Shown piece after piece: positions 1 through 8,832 of a stretch of DNA of 64,000 bases. Positions within the stretch are counted from its first letter, which is position 1. Every line of letters begins with the position of its first letter. Origin of the DNA: Sphingomonas guangdongensis (GTDB lineage: Bacteria > Pseudomonadota > Alphaproteobacteria > Sphingomonadales > Sphingomonadaceae); NCBI RefSeq assembly GCF_900199185.1, contig NZ_OBMI01000001.1, positions 1,401,340-1,465,339 on the forward strand, given 5' to 3'. A program made the position numbers and the translations under genes. The notes below the pieces were generated by a model. The model was not told where the DNA came from and searched no databases. It saw only the letters and a program-made list of their open reading frames with translations.

Positions 1-258
1 CGCCCGCACGTTGTCGACGACGTTCGCCTGCTGCGGCTCGATCAGCACCGTCGCGGCCGCAGCGTAGATCGGTGTTTTCTGCAGCGTCCACGCCGCAATT
101 CCCGCCGTGACCAGCGCCGCAACCGCGAGGAACAGCCACAACCGCCGCCGGAACACCGCCCACAGCAACGAGGCATCGGGCAGAAGCGGTGTCTTCGCCT
201 TTGCCTGCACCGGCGGCTGGTCGTCGTCGGCCAGCGTGTCTGTGGTCATCACGTTCAT
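1..258 (-). CDS. GumC/Wzc-type polysaccharide chain-length protein, N-terminal part (truncated by window)
   Basis: Only the first 86 codons are inside the window; the gene continues beyond position 1. The start is ATG at 258, with a second in-frame ATG at 249. The N-terminus is a short acidic and proline-containing cytoplasmic stretch. A membrane segment follows at about residues 40-60 (LWLFLAVAALVTAGIAAW), then the typical Wzz-like opening 'TPIYAAAATVLIEPQQANVV'. Proteins of this family sit in the inner membrane and control polymer length or export in Wzy-type polysaccharide pathways; some carry a C-terminal tyrosine kinase, which cannot be judged here. It diverges from the GT gene at 394, which fits an exopolysaccharide locus. 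Confidence 0.8.
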   Translation of the reverse strand, partial: MNVMTTDTLADDDQPPVQAKAKTPLLPDASLLWAVFRRRLWLFLAVAALVTAGIAAWTLQKTPIYAAAATVLIEPQQANVVDNVRA

Positions 259-393
259 CTGCAACTCCGGCGCCGGTCATGCTGCGCTGCACTAAAGTGC
301 AGCCGAGCCATACGCCCTTAATCGTCGCCATACCATCGTCATTCGCGGTTAACGGCCGTTGCACGGGGGCAACGATGTTGGCAGAGGGCGCGA

Positions 394-1518
394 ATGGCGA
401 TGATCGGTTATCTGGTGCATGACACGACCGATGCTGCCGTGGCGCGCCGCGTGCGCATGTTTCGTGCGGCCGGCGCGGCGGTCCGGCTGGGCGGGTTCCG
501 CCGCCGCGCTCCGCCCGACACGGTGGCGGGCGTGACGGCCGTTGACCTGGGCGAGACCAGGGATGCGCGGCTGCTCGCCCGACTGGCGGTGGTGCTGCGC
601 CACGTCGCCGCCCCCGCGCGCGTCGGCGAGATCGTGGCGGGTGCGGACGTGATTGTTGCCCGGAACCTGGAGATGCTGGCCATCGCCGTTCGGGTCGCGC
701 GTCCGCGACAACGGATTGTCTATGAATGTCTCGACATTCACCGGCTGCTGCTCTCGGACGGTGCGGCAGCGCGCGCGCTCCAGGCGATTGAGCGACGGCT
801 GCTCGCGCGGGTCGACATGGTGCTGACCAGCACCCCCGCGTTCCGTGACCGCTACTTTCGTGCGCGTCGCGGCTTCACCCGGCCGATCTGGCTGGAGGAG
901 AACAGGCTGCTCCAGATCGACACGCCCGCCCCGACGCCAGCTTGTCCGGCGACGCCAGCCGGACGACCTTGGCGGATCGGCTGGTTCGGGATGCTGCGCT
1001 GCCGCCGATCACTTGCGATACTGGCGGCGATCGCGCGCGCGCACCCCGACCTGGTCGAGGTCACGATCGCCGGCATACCCGCCTACACCGAGTTCGACGA
1101 CTTCGATCGCGACGTCGCCGCGACCCCCGGCCTGCGGTTTGTCGGGCGGTACGGGGCGGGGGACTTGCCTGCCCTGTACGGATCGGTCGATTTCGCCTGG
1201 GCGATCGACTTCTTCGAGGAAGGGCAGAACTCCGCCTGGCTGCTGCCCAATCGCCTCTACGAGAGCCTGGCCTTTTCGGCGGTGCCGATCGCGCTCGCCG
1301 GGTTGGATACTGGACGCTGGTGTGCCGACCACGGCGTCGGCATGCTGCTCGACGATCTCGATACGGATCTCGCGCCTACGCTTGCGACGCTCACGAGTAC
1401 GAAGCTTGCCAGGCTGCGCGACGCTGTCACCGCGCTGCCGCGGCGCCTGGTGGTCGCCGACGCGGCGGACTGCCGAGCGCTGACAAACGCGGTGCTCGGC
1501 ACCGGAACGAGCACGTGA
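394..1518 (+). CDS. Glycosyltransferase (GT4/GT1-like)
   Basis: A 374-residue protein starting MAMIGYLVHD. The C-terminal half has the donor-binding layout of GT-B enzymes ('GWFGMLRCRRSL', then 'SAWLLPNRLYESLAFSAVPIAL'), and the N-terminal half includes 'YECLDIHRLLL' near residue 110. It probably transfers a sugar onto a lipid-linked intermediate at the cytoplasmic face of the inner membrane; donor and acceptor cannot be deduced. The stop overlaps the start of the next GT by 4 bases (GTGA), so the two are translationally coupled. The gap 259-393 to the divergent GumC-like gene must hold promoters for both directions. Confidence 0.75.
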   Translation: MAMIGYLVHDTTDAAVARRVRMFRAAGAAVRLGGFRRRAPPDTVAGVTAVDLGETRDARLLARLAVVLRHVAAPARVGEIVAGADVIVARNLEMLAIAVRVARPRQRIVYECLDIHRLLLSDGAAARALQAIERRLLARVDMVLTSTPAFRDRYFRARRGFTRPIWLEENRLLQIDTPAPTPACPATPAGRPWRIGWFGMLRCRRSLAILAAIARAHPDLVEVTIAGIPAYTEFDDFDRDVAATPGLRFVGRYGAGDLPALYGSVDFAWAIDFFEEGQNSAWLLPNRLYESLAFSAVPIALAGLDTGRWCADHGVGMLLDDLDTDLAPTLATLTSTKLARLRDAVTALPRRLVVADAADCRALTNAVLGTGTST

Positions 1519-2492
1519 CCCGCGACTTCGCCGACGTTCTGGTGGTGATCCCGTGCCTCAACGAGGAAGCGCATCTGCCCGGCCTCTTAGAGGTGCTGCT
1601 GCGCGACACGCCCGGCGCAACCATCGCGGTCGCCGATGGTGGCAGTAGCGATGCCAGCCGCGCGATCGTTTCGGCCGCAGCCGAGCGTCACCCGGCGGTC
1701 CGGCTGGTCGACAATCCGGATCGGCTGCAGAGCGCCGGGGTCAATCGCGCCGCGGCCCGGCTGGGCGAGAACAAGCGCTGGTTGGTGCGCGTCGATGCGC
1801 ACTGCCATTACCCCCGCAACTATGTCGCGGGGTTGATCACCGCGGCGGAGCGGACCGGCGCCAATTCGGTGGTGGTGCCGATGCGGTCAATTGGGGGCGG
1901 CTGTTTCCAGCGCGCGGCGGCGACGGCGCAGAACTCGCGACTCGGCACCGGCGGATCGCCGCACCGCCACGTAGGAGTCGGTGCTTTCGTAGATCACGGC
2001 CACCATGCCCTGTTCGAAATGGAGCGGTTCCAAGCGCTCGGCGGCTATGACGAGCGTTTTCCGACCAACGAGGATGCCGAATTCGATCACCGTCAGACGA
2101 TGTCGGGCGCGCGCATCTGGCTGGAGCCCAGGCTGGCGCTCGATTATTTGCCGCGCGCCACACCGCCCGCGCTGTTTCGCCAGTATCTGCGTTATGGTCA
2201 GGGGCGCGCCCTAACGATCAGGCGGCATCGCATGCGTCCAAAGCTTCGCCAGCTGCTCCCGCTCGCGCCACCGCTCGCGCTCGTGCTCGCGTGCGCGGCA
2301 CCGTGGCTGCCGATCGCCGCCCTGCCCGCCGTCGCGTGGACGTTGGCGTCACTCGGCTATGGGCTAGTCCTTGGCCTCGCAGCGCGAGACGGGTGCATGG
2401 GGGCAAGCGGCGTCGCGGCGATGATCATGCATGTGGCCTGGGGAGTCGGGTTCCTAAGCCGCTACCCGTTGAAAAGGCTAACAAAACGGTAA
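1515..2492 (+). CDS. Glycosyltransferase family 2, ExoA-like
   Basis: A GTG start at 1515 overlaps the previous stop; the frame is open further upstream, but the GT2 fold begins at 'VLVVIPCLNEEAHL' only a few residues after this GTG. The 325-residue protein has a nucleotide-binding 'VADGGSSDAS', a DxH metal region 'RVDAHCHYP', an acidic 'TNEDAEFDHR' and two or three C-terminal membrane helices. This architecture matches ExoA-type transferases that extend the succinoglycan repeat unit on undecaprenyl carrier. Coupling to the preceding GT and closeness to the GumC gene support a role in exopolysaccharide assembly. The exact linkage is unknown. Confidence 0.8.
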   Translation: MTRDFADVLVVIPCLNEEAHLPGLLEVLLRDTPGATIAVADGGSSDASRAIVSAAAERHPAVRLVDNPDRLQSAGVNRAAARLGENKRWLVRVDAHCHYPRNYVAGLITAAERTGANSVVVPMRSIGGGCFQRAAATAQNSRLGTGGSPHRHVGVGAFVDHGHHALFEMERFQALGGYDERFPTNEDAEFDHRQTMSGARIWLEPRLALDYLPRATPPALFRQYLRYGQGRALTIRRHRMRPKLRQLLPLAPPLALVLACAAPWLPIAALPAVAWTLASLGYGLVLGLAARDGCMGASGVAAMIMHVAWGVGFLSRYPLKRLTKR

Positions 2493-2597
2493 CCAATCAA
2501 TCTCACAAAGTTCGTCAATGACGCGTGCGCGTCCACCTTTCGTTAGCTCCCGCAGCATAAAAGTCGATGACGTGGAATTAAGCAGGATCCCCGCGTC

Positions 2598-5500
2598 ATG
2601 GTCGATATCTTCGTTGATAAGCAAACTGGTACCTTCGTCGGAACGGACGCAGACGAGTCGTTCCTTGCTCCCGGGATCAACCCGATCCGCTCGACAGAGG
2701 TAAATCTCGCCGGCGGAAAGGGTAACGATTTCTATTTCGTCGGCGCGGGCGTGAAGGTCATCGAACTGGCCGATGGCGGCTGGGACACCGTGCGCACCGT
2801 CTCTAGTTTCAAGCTGCCCGACAATGTCGAAGCTCTCGAGCTCTGGATGGGCGCGGCAGGCTTCGGCAACGACCTCGACAATGTAATCACCGGATATGGC
2901 AGCAACCTGATCGATGGCGGTTGGGGCAATGACCTGCTGCGCGGCGGCGGCGGCTCGTCCGTATTCCAGTTCACCCAGGCGTCGGGCCACGACACGATTG
3001 CTGATTGGAGTGCGGGCAACAAGGTCCGCTTCACCAGCTACGACGCCTTTCAGAGCCTCGCTGAGGTAAAGGCTGCGATGACGCAGGACGGCAGCAACGT
3101 CGTTCTGAAGCTCGACTCGAACAACAGTGTCACGTTCCTTAACACGACGATCTCGAACTTCTACGAGGGCAACTTTCAGTACCGGTTCGACCCGACGTCG
3201 CTCAAATTGTCGTTCAGCGACGATTTCAACAGCTTCAGCGCGCGAGCGAGCCGCACCGACGGCACGGCGATCTGGTCGACCGAGCTTGGCGACTCGCGGG
3301 GTTATGATTCAGTCATGTCCCGGACGCTCGTCGGTAACAACGAGCAGCAGATCTACGTGGACGTCAACATGAAGGACGCCCACGGCAATGCCGTCACGAT
3401 CAATCCCTTCAGCGTCGAAGACGGAGTTCTGTCGATCACGGCGCAGCGCACACCGCAGGAGCTGGAGAGCGCTTTTCACGGCTTCGACTTCACGTCCGGC
3501 TATATCTCGACCCGCGACACCTTCTCGCAGACCTACGGGTACTTCGAAGCCCGACTGCAGCTGCCGGCAGAGGCCGGTACCTGGCCCGCTTTCTGGCTGT
3601 TCCGGGAGGATGGCGTGTGGCCGCCCGAGCTCGACATCATGGAGGCGTGGAACGACACCACGGCGGTGCAGACGCTGCACTCGGCGGATCAGGGCGCGCA
3701 TCGAATGGCGTCGGCCCGGAGCTGGGTGCCCGATGGCGACACCAGCTTCCACGACTATGGCCTGCTGTGGACTGCGGAGAAGCTGACTTGGTACCTCGAC
3801 GGCGTGGAGGTTTTCTCCCAGTCGACGCCGGCGGACATGCACTCGCCGATGTACATGATCCTCAACCTCGCGATCACGACCTCGGCGACCAATCCTGAGT
3901 TCCACGAGCAGCTGAAGGTCGACCATGTGCGCGCTTATGCGCTTGGCGATCTTCCCAAGGGGCTGGGAGTCGTGCACCCTGCCGAAACGGCGCTCGAAAG
4001 CACTGCCGGCAGAGGCGTTGGAGCCGATCCGTACCTCGGCCCCGTCGAGGGCATGTTCAACGGCTTGAACCTCACCTACTACGCCGCAGAGAACCCTGAT
4101 CTGGTCGCGGCCGGGGTCGATCTCGCCAAACACTATCGCTACTTCGGGCTGAGCGAAGGTCGTCTGCCCTACGAAGGTGCCGGCGCACCTTATGGAGGAC
4201 CCTCAGCCGACCGGCTCGATGGGTTCAACGAAGTCTATTACCTCAGCACCAACCCCGATCTCGCGCAGACCGGGCTTGATGCATTCTATCACTATGTAAA
4301 GTACGGCAAGGCGGAGGGACGTTTGCCGTTCGATCCGGCGTACGAGCTGAGCAGCCCGGCGTGGGGCGCGACAGAGGGTATGCCCGACGGGCTCAACCTC
4401 GCGTTTTACGCTTCGCACAATCCTGACGTGGTGCTGTCGAACACCGATCTGGTTCAGCATTATCTGAACTACGGCAAGCGCGAGGGCCGACTGCCGTTTG
4501 ATCCGGCATCGGCGCCTATTGCGGCCGAATCAGTGGCCGCGCCGTCAACGCCGGCCCCGACGCCGCCGGTCACGCCACCCCCGACGGTGGAACCGCCCTC
4601 CGCTGAGCCGGCGCCCGTGAAACCGTCAGCGCCCGTGACCACACCGGCGCCCACTCCACCGATCGCGCCTACGCCAGCCGCGCCGTCCAAACCCGATGTC
4701 GCTCCGGCCCCGCAGCCGGGTGCGGTCAACCCCATCGACTTGGGCGCACGGGCCGACATGCCGGATGGTTTCAATGCGGACTATTACGCGAAGACGTACC
4801 CCGACGTTGTTGCCGCCGGCCTTGATCTCCTGGGTCACTGGATCCGCCACGGCAAGGCAGAAGGGCGGCTGCCGTACGAAGGGGCAGAACCTATGCACCT
4901 CGACATGGGCGCAAAGGCGGGAATGCCCGGCGGGTTCAATGCCGACTACTACGCCGCGCAGAATCCGCATGTGGTGGCCGCGGGTGTCGACCTGCTCGCG
5001 CACTGGATCCGCTACGGCTTCTCCGAAGGGCGGCTGCCGTATGCGGGCGCCGTTCTAGACGACGTCTACATGGGCGCGGAGCTGGGTACGCCAGGGGGCT
5101 TCAACGCCATTTATTATGCCTCGCGCAACCCGGACGTCGTCGCCTCGGGCATGGACCTGTTGTTCCACTGGCAGACGTTCGGCAAGGCAGAGGGGCGGCT
5201 CGCCTATGATCCGGCTGACACGCTGAGCGCCGCCAATCACCCCGACTGGAGCGCGATCGTGGACATGCCCGGCGGGTTCAACGCTGCCTATTATGCCGCG
5301 CACAATGCCGACGTCGTCGCCGCGGGCGTGAACCTGCTCGACCATTGGCTGAACCATGGCAAGACCGAAGGGCGCATGGGGTATGACGATGGTTCGGGCC
5401 GCGAGGATCTAGTCGGAACCAGCGGTGACGATCACTTCGTCATTGCAAACGGTACGGTTCGCCTGATCACGGGCGGTGATGGCGCCGACACCTTCACCTT

Positions 5501-5765
5501 CACCAAGGGAGTGGGCGTGGAGGTCATCGCCGACTTCAAATTGAGCGAAGACCATCTCGACCTCTCGGCCCTGATCACGGCGTATGGCGCACCGACGATC
5601 TCCGACATCAACTGGGCGTCGGGGAGCATGATCCGCTTCTCCGGCGGTGAGTCGATCGTGCTGATGGGCGTCGATGCTCATGATGCGGCGCTCATTTCGC
5701 TGGCCGAGCCGGTGGCGCTGATGGCGGTCGACCCCGTCGACGTGAGCCTCGTGCCGATCGTCTGA
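2598..5765 (+). CDS. Large secreted GH16 glycanase with RTX-like ends and seven 45-residue repeats
   Basis: A 1055-residue protein without a Sec signal peptide. Residues 1-200 are RTX-like (GxGND units such as 'LAGGKGNDFYF' and 'DGGWGNDLLRGG'). Residues about 205-455 are a GH16 domain with the catalytic ELDIME motif at 344-349. Seven copies of a repeat with core 'GFNxxYYxxxNPDVxAAGxDLxxHWxxxGxxEGRLPY' run from about 485 to 932, split after the third by a Pro/Ala/Thr linker at about 644-709. The C-terminus ('GTSGDDHFVI', 'GGDGADTFTF', 'IADFKLSEDHLDL') is a type I secretion target. By analogy with ExsH-type enzymes it probably trims the polymer made by this locus; substrate and calcium dependence are inferred. 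It may follow the two upstream GTs in one transcript after a 105-base gap. Confidence 0.85.
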   Translation: MVDIFVDKQTGTFVGTDADESFLAPGINPIRSTEVNLAGGKGNDFYFVGAGVKVIELADGGWDTVRTVSSFKLPDNVEALELWMGAAGFGNDLDNVITGYGSNLIDGGWGNDLLRGGGGSSVFQFTQASGHDTIADWSAGNKVRFTSYDAFQSLAEVKAAMTQDGSNVVLKLDSNNSVTFLNTTISNFYEGNFQYRFDPTSLKLSFSDDFNSFSARASRTDGTAIWSTELGDSRGYDSVMSRTLVGNNEQQIYVDVNMKDAHGNAVTINPFSVEDGVLSITAQRTPQELESAFHGFDFTSGYISTRDTFSQTYGYFEARLQLPAEAGTWPAFWLFREDGVWPPELDIMEAWNDTTAVQTLHSADQGAHRMASARSWVPDGDTSFHDYGLLWTAEKLTWYLDGVEVFSQSTPADMHSPMYMILNLAITTSATNPEFHEQLKVDHVRAYALGDLPKGLGVVHPAETALESTAGRGVGADPYLGPVEGMFNGLNLTYYAAENPDLVAAGVDLAKHYRYFGLSEGRLPYEGAGAPYGGPSADRLDGFNEVYYLSTNPDLAQTGLDAFYHYVKYGKAEGRLPFDPAYELSSPAWGATEGMPDGLNLAFYASHNPDVVLSNTDLVQHYLNYGKREGRLPFDPASAPIAAESVAAPSTPAPTPPVTPPPTVEPPSAEPAPVKPSAPVTTPAPTPPIAPTPAAPSKPDVAPAPQPGAVNPIDLGARADMPDGFNADYYAKTYPDVVAAGLDLLGHWIRHGKAEGRLPYEGAEPMHLDMGAKAGMPGGFNADYYAAQNPHVVAAGVDLLAHWIRYGFSEGRLPYAGAVLDDVYMGAELGTPGGFNAIYYASRNPDVVASGMDLLFHWQTFGKAEGRLAYDPADTLSAANHPDWSAIVDMPGGFNAAYYAAHNADVVAAGVNLLDHWLNHGKTEGRMGYDDGSGREDLVGTSGDDHFVIANGTVRLITGGDGADTFTFTKGVGVEVIADFKLSEDHLDLSALITAYGAPTISDINWASGSMIRFSGGESIVLMGVDAHDAALISLAEPVALMAVDPVDVSLVPIV

Positions 5766-5790
5766 GCGGACCAGGTGAGAAAGGGGTAGC

Positions 5791-5830
5791 GGCTCGGCGC
5801 CAAAGCGCCGGGCCGGTCTCCTTACCGGCC
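5791..5830. terminator. Two adjoining hairpins between convergent GH16 genes
   Basis: 5791-5800 pairs with 5805-5814 across a CAAA loop (one G-T wobble), and 5811-5817 pairs with 5824-5830. The hairpins share bases 5811-5814, so they are mutually exclusive alternatives. The second contains the stop codon of the minus-strand GH16 gene. No T-run follows on either strand, so use as a two-way terminator is only likely, not shown. Confidence 0.45.
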
Positions 5831-6700
5831 GGGGTGACGCCACACCCTGATGTAGTCTACGTCCATGGTTGCCGGGAACCTGGTCGCAGCATCCGGGTAG
5901 CCCGGCCAGTGGCCGCCGACGGCCAGGTTGACGATCAGGTACATCGGCTTGTGCGCGTCCGACGGGGTGGGGAACGTTCCGGTCCTTTCCCCGTCGACAA
6001 AGGTCTCGATCGTCTCGGGACCCCACATGACGCCGAAGCGGTGATAGCCGCTATCGGACGCCTTCAGGTTCACCTTGATGCCCTGGCGCTCCTGCGTGGC
6101 GGAATGGATCGTCTGATAGGCCACGGCGGGTTCGTGCCCGAGCCCCTCCATGATGTCGATTTCCGGTGGCCAGCCTCGATCCGCCGGCAGCAGCCACACC
6201 GCCGGCCAGATCCCGCGTCCGGGGCTATAGCGAAGACGCGTTTCGAAATAGCCGTAGCGCTGCGCGAAACGGTTGCGGGTCATGACCCGTCCCGAGACAT
6301 AGCTGAGCTCGGCGAGCGCGGGCGTTTGCTGTGCAGGCGGCAGCCCGGCGACGTTCGCGGCGACGACGGCACGCTCGGCTGCGGTCATTGCGCGCGCGGT
6401 GATGGTGAGCGCGCCATTCCGGATCGAGACCGGCTGTATGCCGAGGTCGAGCCAGTCGGGGCTAAGATAGACCTGGCGCTCGGCGTTGGTCGGGATCGTC
6501 CGCTCGGTCACCGGATCGTTCGGCTCTCCCTGGGTCCAGCGCTTGGGGTCGAGGCGACCGTTGTTGAACTCTTCGCTGAACAGCGGTTTGAGCAGGCTGG
6601 TGTCGACCGCTTCGCTCGGCTCCTGTGGCAGCATGGCGGCGAGCGCCACGCCTCCGGTCAGGACCAGTGCCAATGCGGCGAGGCCGATGCTGCGGGTCAT
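5822..6700 (-). CDS. Secreted GH16 family glycoside hydrolase
   Basis: The start chosen is ATG 6700, preceded by AGGA at good spacing; it gives a Sec signal peptide (MTRSIGLAALALVLTGGVALAA). An in-frame ATG at 6745 would add 15 unlikely residues. The 292-residue protein is almost entirely one GH16 domain: 'EEFNNGRLDPKRW', 'RYGYFETRLRY', the catalytic pair in WPPEIDIMEG, and 'PMYLIVNLAVGG' near the end. It should act in the periplasm or outside the cell on a beta-linked glucan or galactan-type chain. It is the last gene of the minus-strand rml/GT operon, so a depolymerase is made together with the synthesis genes. Confidence 0.88.
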   Translation of the reverse strand: MTRSIGLAALALVLTGGVALAAMLPQEPSEAVDTSLLKPLFSEEFNNGRLDPKRWTQGEPNDPVTERTIPTNAERQVYLSPDWLDLGIQPVSIRNGALTITARAMTAAERAVVAANVAGLPPAQQTPALAELSYVSGRVMTRNRFAQRYGYFETRLRYSPGRGIWPAVWLLPADRGWPPEIDIMEGLGHEPAVAYQTIHSATQERQGIKVNLKASDSGYHRFGVMWGPETIETFVDGERTGTFPTPSDAHKPMYLIVNLAVGGHWPGYPDAATRFPATMDVDYIRVWRHPGR

Positions 6701-6775
6701 GCGCGATATCCTGAATGACGAGCGAGGCGTCGCCGCCCATAGCATCGGCGATGCCGGGGAAAAAGCGGACGGCCC

Positions 6776-7852
6776 TCAGGGCGAGCGGCGTCGATCCGCG
6801 ATCGCGCGCTCGGCCATCGACTCCAGCGCTCGGATCTGTCGATCCGGGTCGATCTCCGCGCGGCGAGAATGATCGAGCGCTGCTGCGGCGAGCCGATCGT
6901 GGAGCTCAGTATCCTCCCAAAGCTGCTCGAGCGCGTCGCGCCAGGCCGAAGCTGGCGCATCCGGTTCAACCAGCAGCCCCCCCGGGCCCACCGCTTCGGG
7001 TAGGCCCCCAATGTTGCTGGCGAGCACTGGAATGCCGCTGAATTGCGCTTCGGTAGCGACGCGTCCCCAGGTTTCCTTCCACCGGCTCGGCGCGAGGAGC
7101 ACCCGAGCCTCGGCATAGTGCTGGGCCATACGATCGGTTTTCGGAAACAGGCGAACATTCGGGCACGCTGCCACGCCCTGGTTCAGCCGAGCCGCGTCAC
7201 CCTCGGACAAGGGCCATCCGCGGACGAAGCGGAACGGTATGTGAGGACAGTCGGTGGCTAGCCGCAGCGCTATGTCGACGCCCTTGTGCGGATGCGGGTT
7301 GACGAACAGCACCTCCCGCCGGCGCGGTTCGACCACGTAGCGCGCGCGATCGAACAGCGGCACGATGACGGCGCTGCTGATCCCGAACCCCTGCTCGTAG
7401 GCGGCAGCGGTGTAGGTTGAGTTCGCGATGAAGATCTCATCGCGGAAGGAGCAGATGTCGGAGCCGTGATCGTCGAAATCGACGTTGTGGTTGTAGATCA
7501 GGATCGGCGTTCCTGACGTCCTCAGCGCGTCTGCGACGCGCAGGATCGCGCCCGATTGCACGACCGCAACGTCGGGGCGGAACCGTGCCACGCAATCGGC
7601 CGCACCGTCCCACGCGAACCACGCGCGGTAGACGCGGTAGCCTAGCGCCGTATCGACGGCCGATCGGCCGTGCCCAACCTTCATCAGAACGCGACCGCGC
7701 AGCCCGATCCAGCCACAGCTCGTAAGTCCGGCGAGCACCGCTACCTCGTGCCCCCGCGCAATCAGGCGTTCCGCCATCTCGTGCGTGTTGGCCTGCGTTC
7801 CGCCGCTCAGTTGCGGCAGATAGGGGTGGGCGGACGCGAACAGGATCCTCAA
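6776..7852 (-). CDS. Glycosyltransferase family 4
   Basis: The preferred start is TTG 7852, which overlaps the stop of the upstream GT2 and puts the first GT-B strand at the N-terminus (LRILFASAHPYLPQLSGG). An ATG at 7915 is possible but lies well inside the upstream gene. The 358-residue product has the GGT acceptor-side motif 'QLSGGTQANTHEMA', a 'NHNVDFDD' segment, and the retaining-GT4 E-x7-E element within 'PSRWKETWGRVATEAQFSGIP'. It probably adds one sugar of the repeat unit from a nucleotide-sugar donor. It belongs to the rml operon, where neighbouring reading frames overlap by a few bases. Confidence 0.82.
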   Translation of the reverse strand: MRILFASAHPYLPQLSGGTQANTHEMAERLIARGHEVAVLAGLTSCGWIGLRGRVLMKVGHGRSAVDTALGYRVYRAWFAWDGAADCVARFRPDVAVVQSGAILRVADALRTSGTPILIYNHNVDFDDHGSDICSFRDEIFIANSTYTAAAYEQGFGISSAVIVPLFDRARYVVEPRRREVLFVNPHPHKGVDIALRLATDCPHIPFRFVRGWPLSEGDAARLNQGVAACPNVRLFPKTDRMAQHYAEARVLLAPSRWKETWGRVATEAQFSGIPVLASNIGGLPEAVGPGGLLVEPDAPASAWRDALEQLWEDTELHDRLAAAALDHSRRAEIDPDRQIRALESMAERAIADRRRSP

Positions 7853-8832
7853 GCGTTGACCATTCGGCGTCGGATGAGGGGCAGGCGCGGTATGGCAGCA
7901 GCGATCGCCCGCCACAGTGCGGGACCGACGCGCAGCACTTGCTTAACTTCCCTCGCGACCGTGTGCGGCGAGTGGAGCGCTCGCCTGGCGAGCGCGAAGG
8001 CGATTTCATCGGCTGCCCGCTGCCGGTGCCCACTGTTGACGCGCGCCTGCGCAGCCGTCAGTCCGAAGCGCGCCGCCACGAGCGAGCGAAACCGAAAGGC
8101 ATCGAGCAGCCGCGGAATGAAGGTCGGCGAGTCCCAAGCGAGCGCTTCGCGGTAGATTGAGATGCCGCTACCACGGTGGCCCATGATCTGGCTGGAGTAC
8201 GCCAGCGCCGCGCCGCGGCTGGCGATCGTCAGCCAGAACAGATGGTCTTCGCCAGTCCGGCGCATCGTCTCATCAAAGCGAATGTCGGCGAACGCAGCGA
8301 GGCGGTAGACCACCTGCGAGGTATGAGGAACGCACTCATCGAGGATGAGGTCGAAGGCTTCGGCACCGGTGATCAATCCGTCGCCGCGCCTGTCCTTCAT
8401 GGCCTTGAAGTAAGAAAAGGACGGCACCTCATCGTGCATGCTGTTGGCGAAGTAGAAGGACGCGTCCTCCAGAGCCGAGAGGGCGGCCGACAAATGAGAA
8501 GGCGCCCAGTGATCATCCGAATCGAGAAACGCCAGATGCGTACAACCAAGCGCCAGCGCATGGATGATGCCGGTGTTGCGTGCGGCCCCGGCGCCGCCGT
8601 TGGCTCGCGCCACTATTTCGATCGTCAGATGATCGGGTAGGCGCAGCTCGGCGAGGTCACCGGCAGGCGGCAGGGGTGACCCATCGTCGACGACGATCAC
8701 GCGTACTTGCGTCGCCGTAAGTTCGGACTGTGATGCCACACTTTCCACCGCTCGACGGAGCAGCGCTGTCTTCCGCTGATAATAGGGGATCACCACCGCG
8801 ACCGAGGCGTGATGTGCCTCGCGCTCGATCAT
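7849..8832 (-). CDS. Glycosyltransferase family 2
   Basis: ATG 8832 overlaps the stop of the preceding GT by ATGA, the best evidence for this start; an ATG at 8874 is in frame but inside that gene. The 327-residue protein has a classic GT-A core: 'VAVVIPYYQRKTALL', 'VIVVDDGSPLPP', 'GGAGAARNTGI', 'AFLDSDDHWAPSHL' (DSDD metal site) and 'RTGEDHLFWL' for the catalytic-base region. No clear membrane helices are seen, so it is likely a cytoplasmic peripheral enzyme. It acts with the two flanking GTs in the rml operon. Confidence 0.82.
   Translation of the reverse strand: MIEREAHHASVAVVIPYYQRKTALLRRAVESVASQSELTATQVRVIVVDDGSPLPPAGDLAELRLPDHLTIEIVARANGGAGAARNTGIIHALALGCTHLAFLDSDDHWAPSHLSAALSALEDASFYFANSMHDEVPSFSYFKAMKDRRGDGLITGAEAFDLILDECVPHTSQVVYRLAAFADIRFDETMRRTGEDHLFWLTIASRGAALAYSSQIMGHRGSGISIYREALAWDSPTFIPRLLDAFRFRSLVAARFGLTAAQARVNSGHRQRAADEIAFALARRALHSPHTVAREVKQVLRVGPALWRAIAAAIPRLPLIRRRMVNA

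Noticed and set aside
3309..4133. Long minus-strand open frame (274 codons) inside the large GH16 gene
   Set aside because: It is antisense to a gene with clear domains; the Arg/His-rich translation and lack of motifs are typical of high-GC shadow frames.
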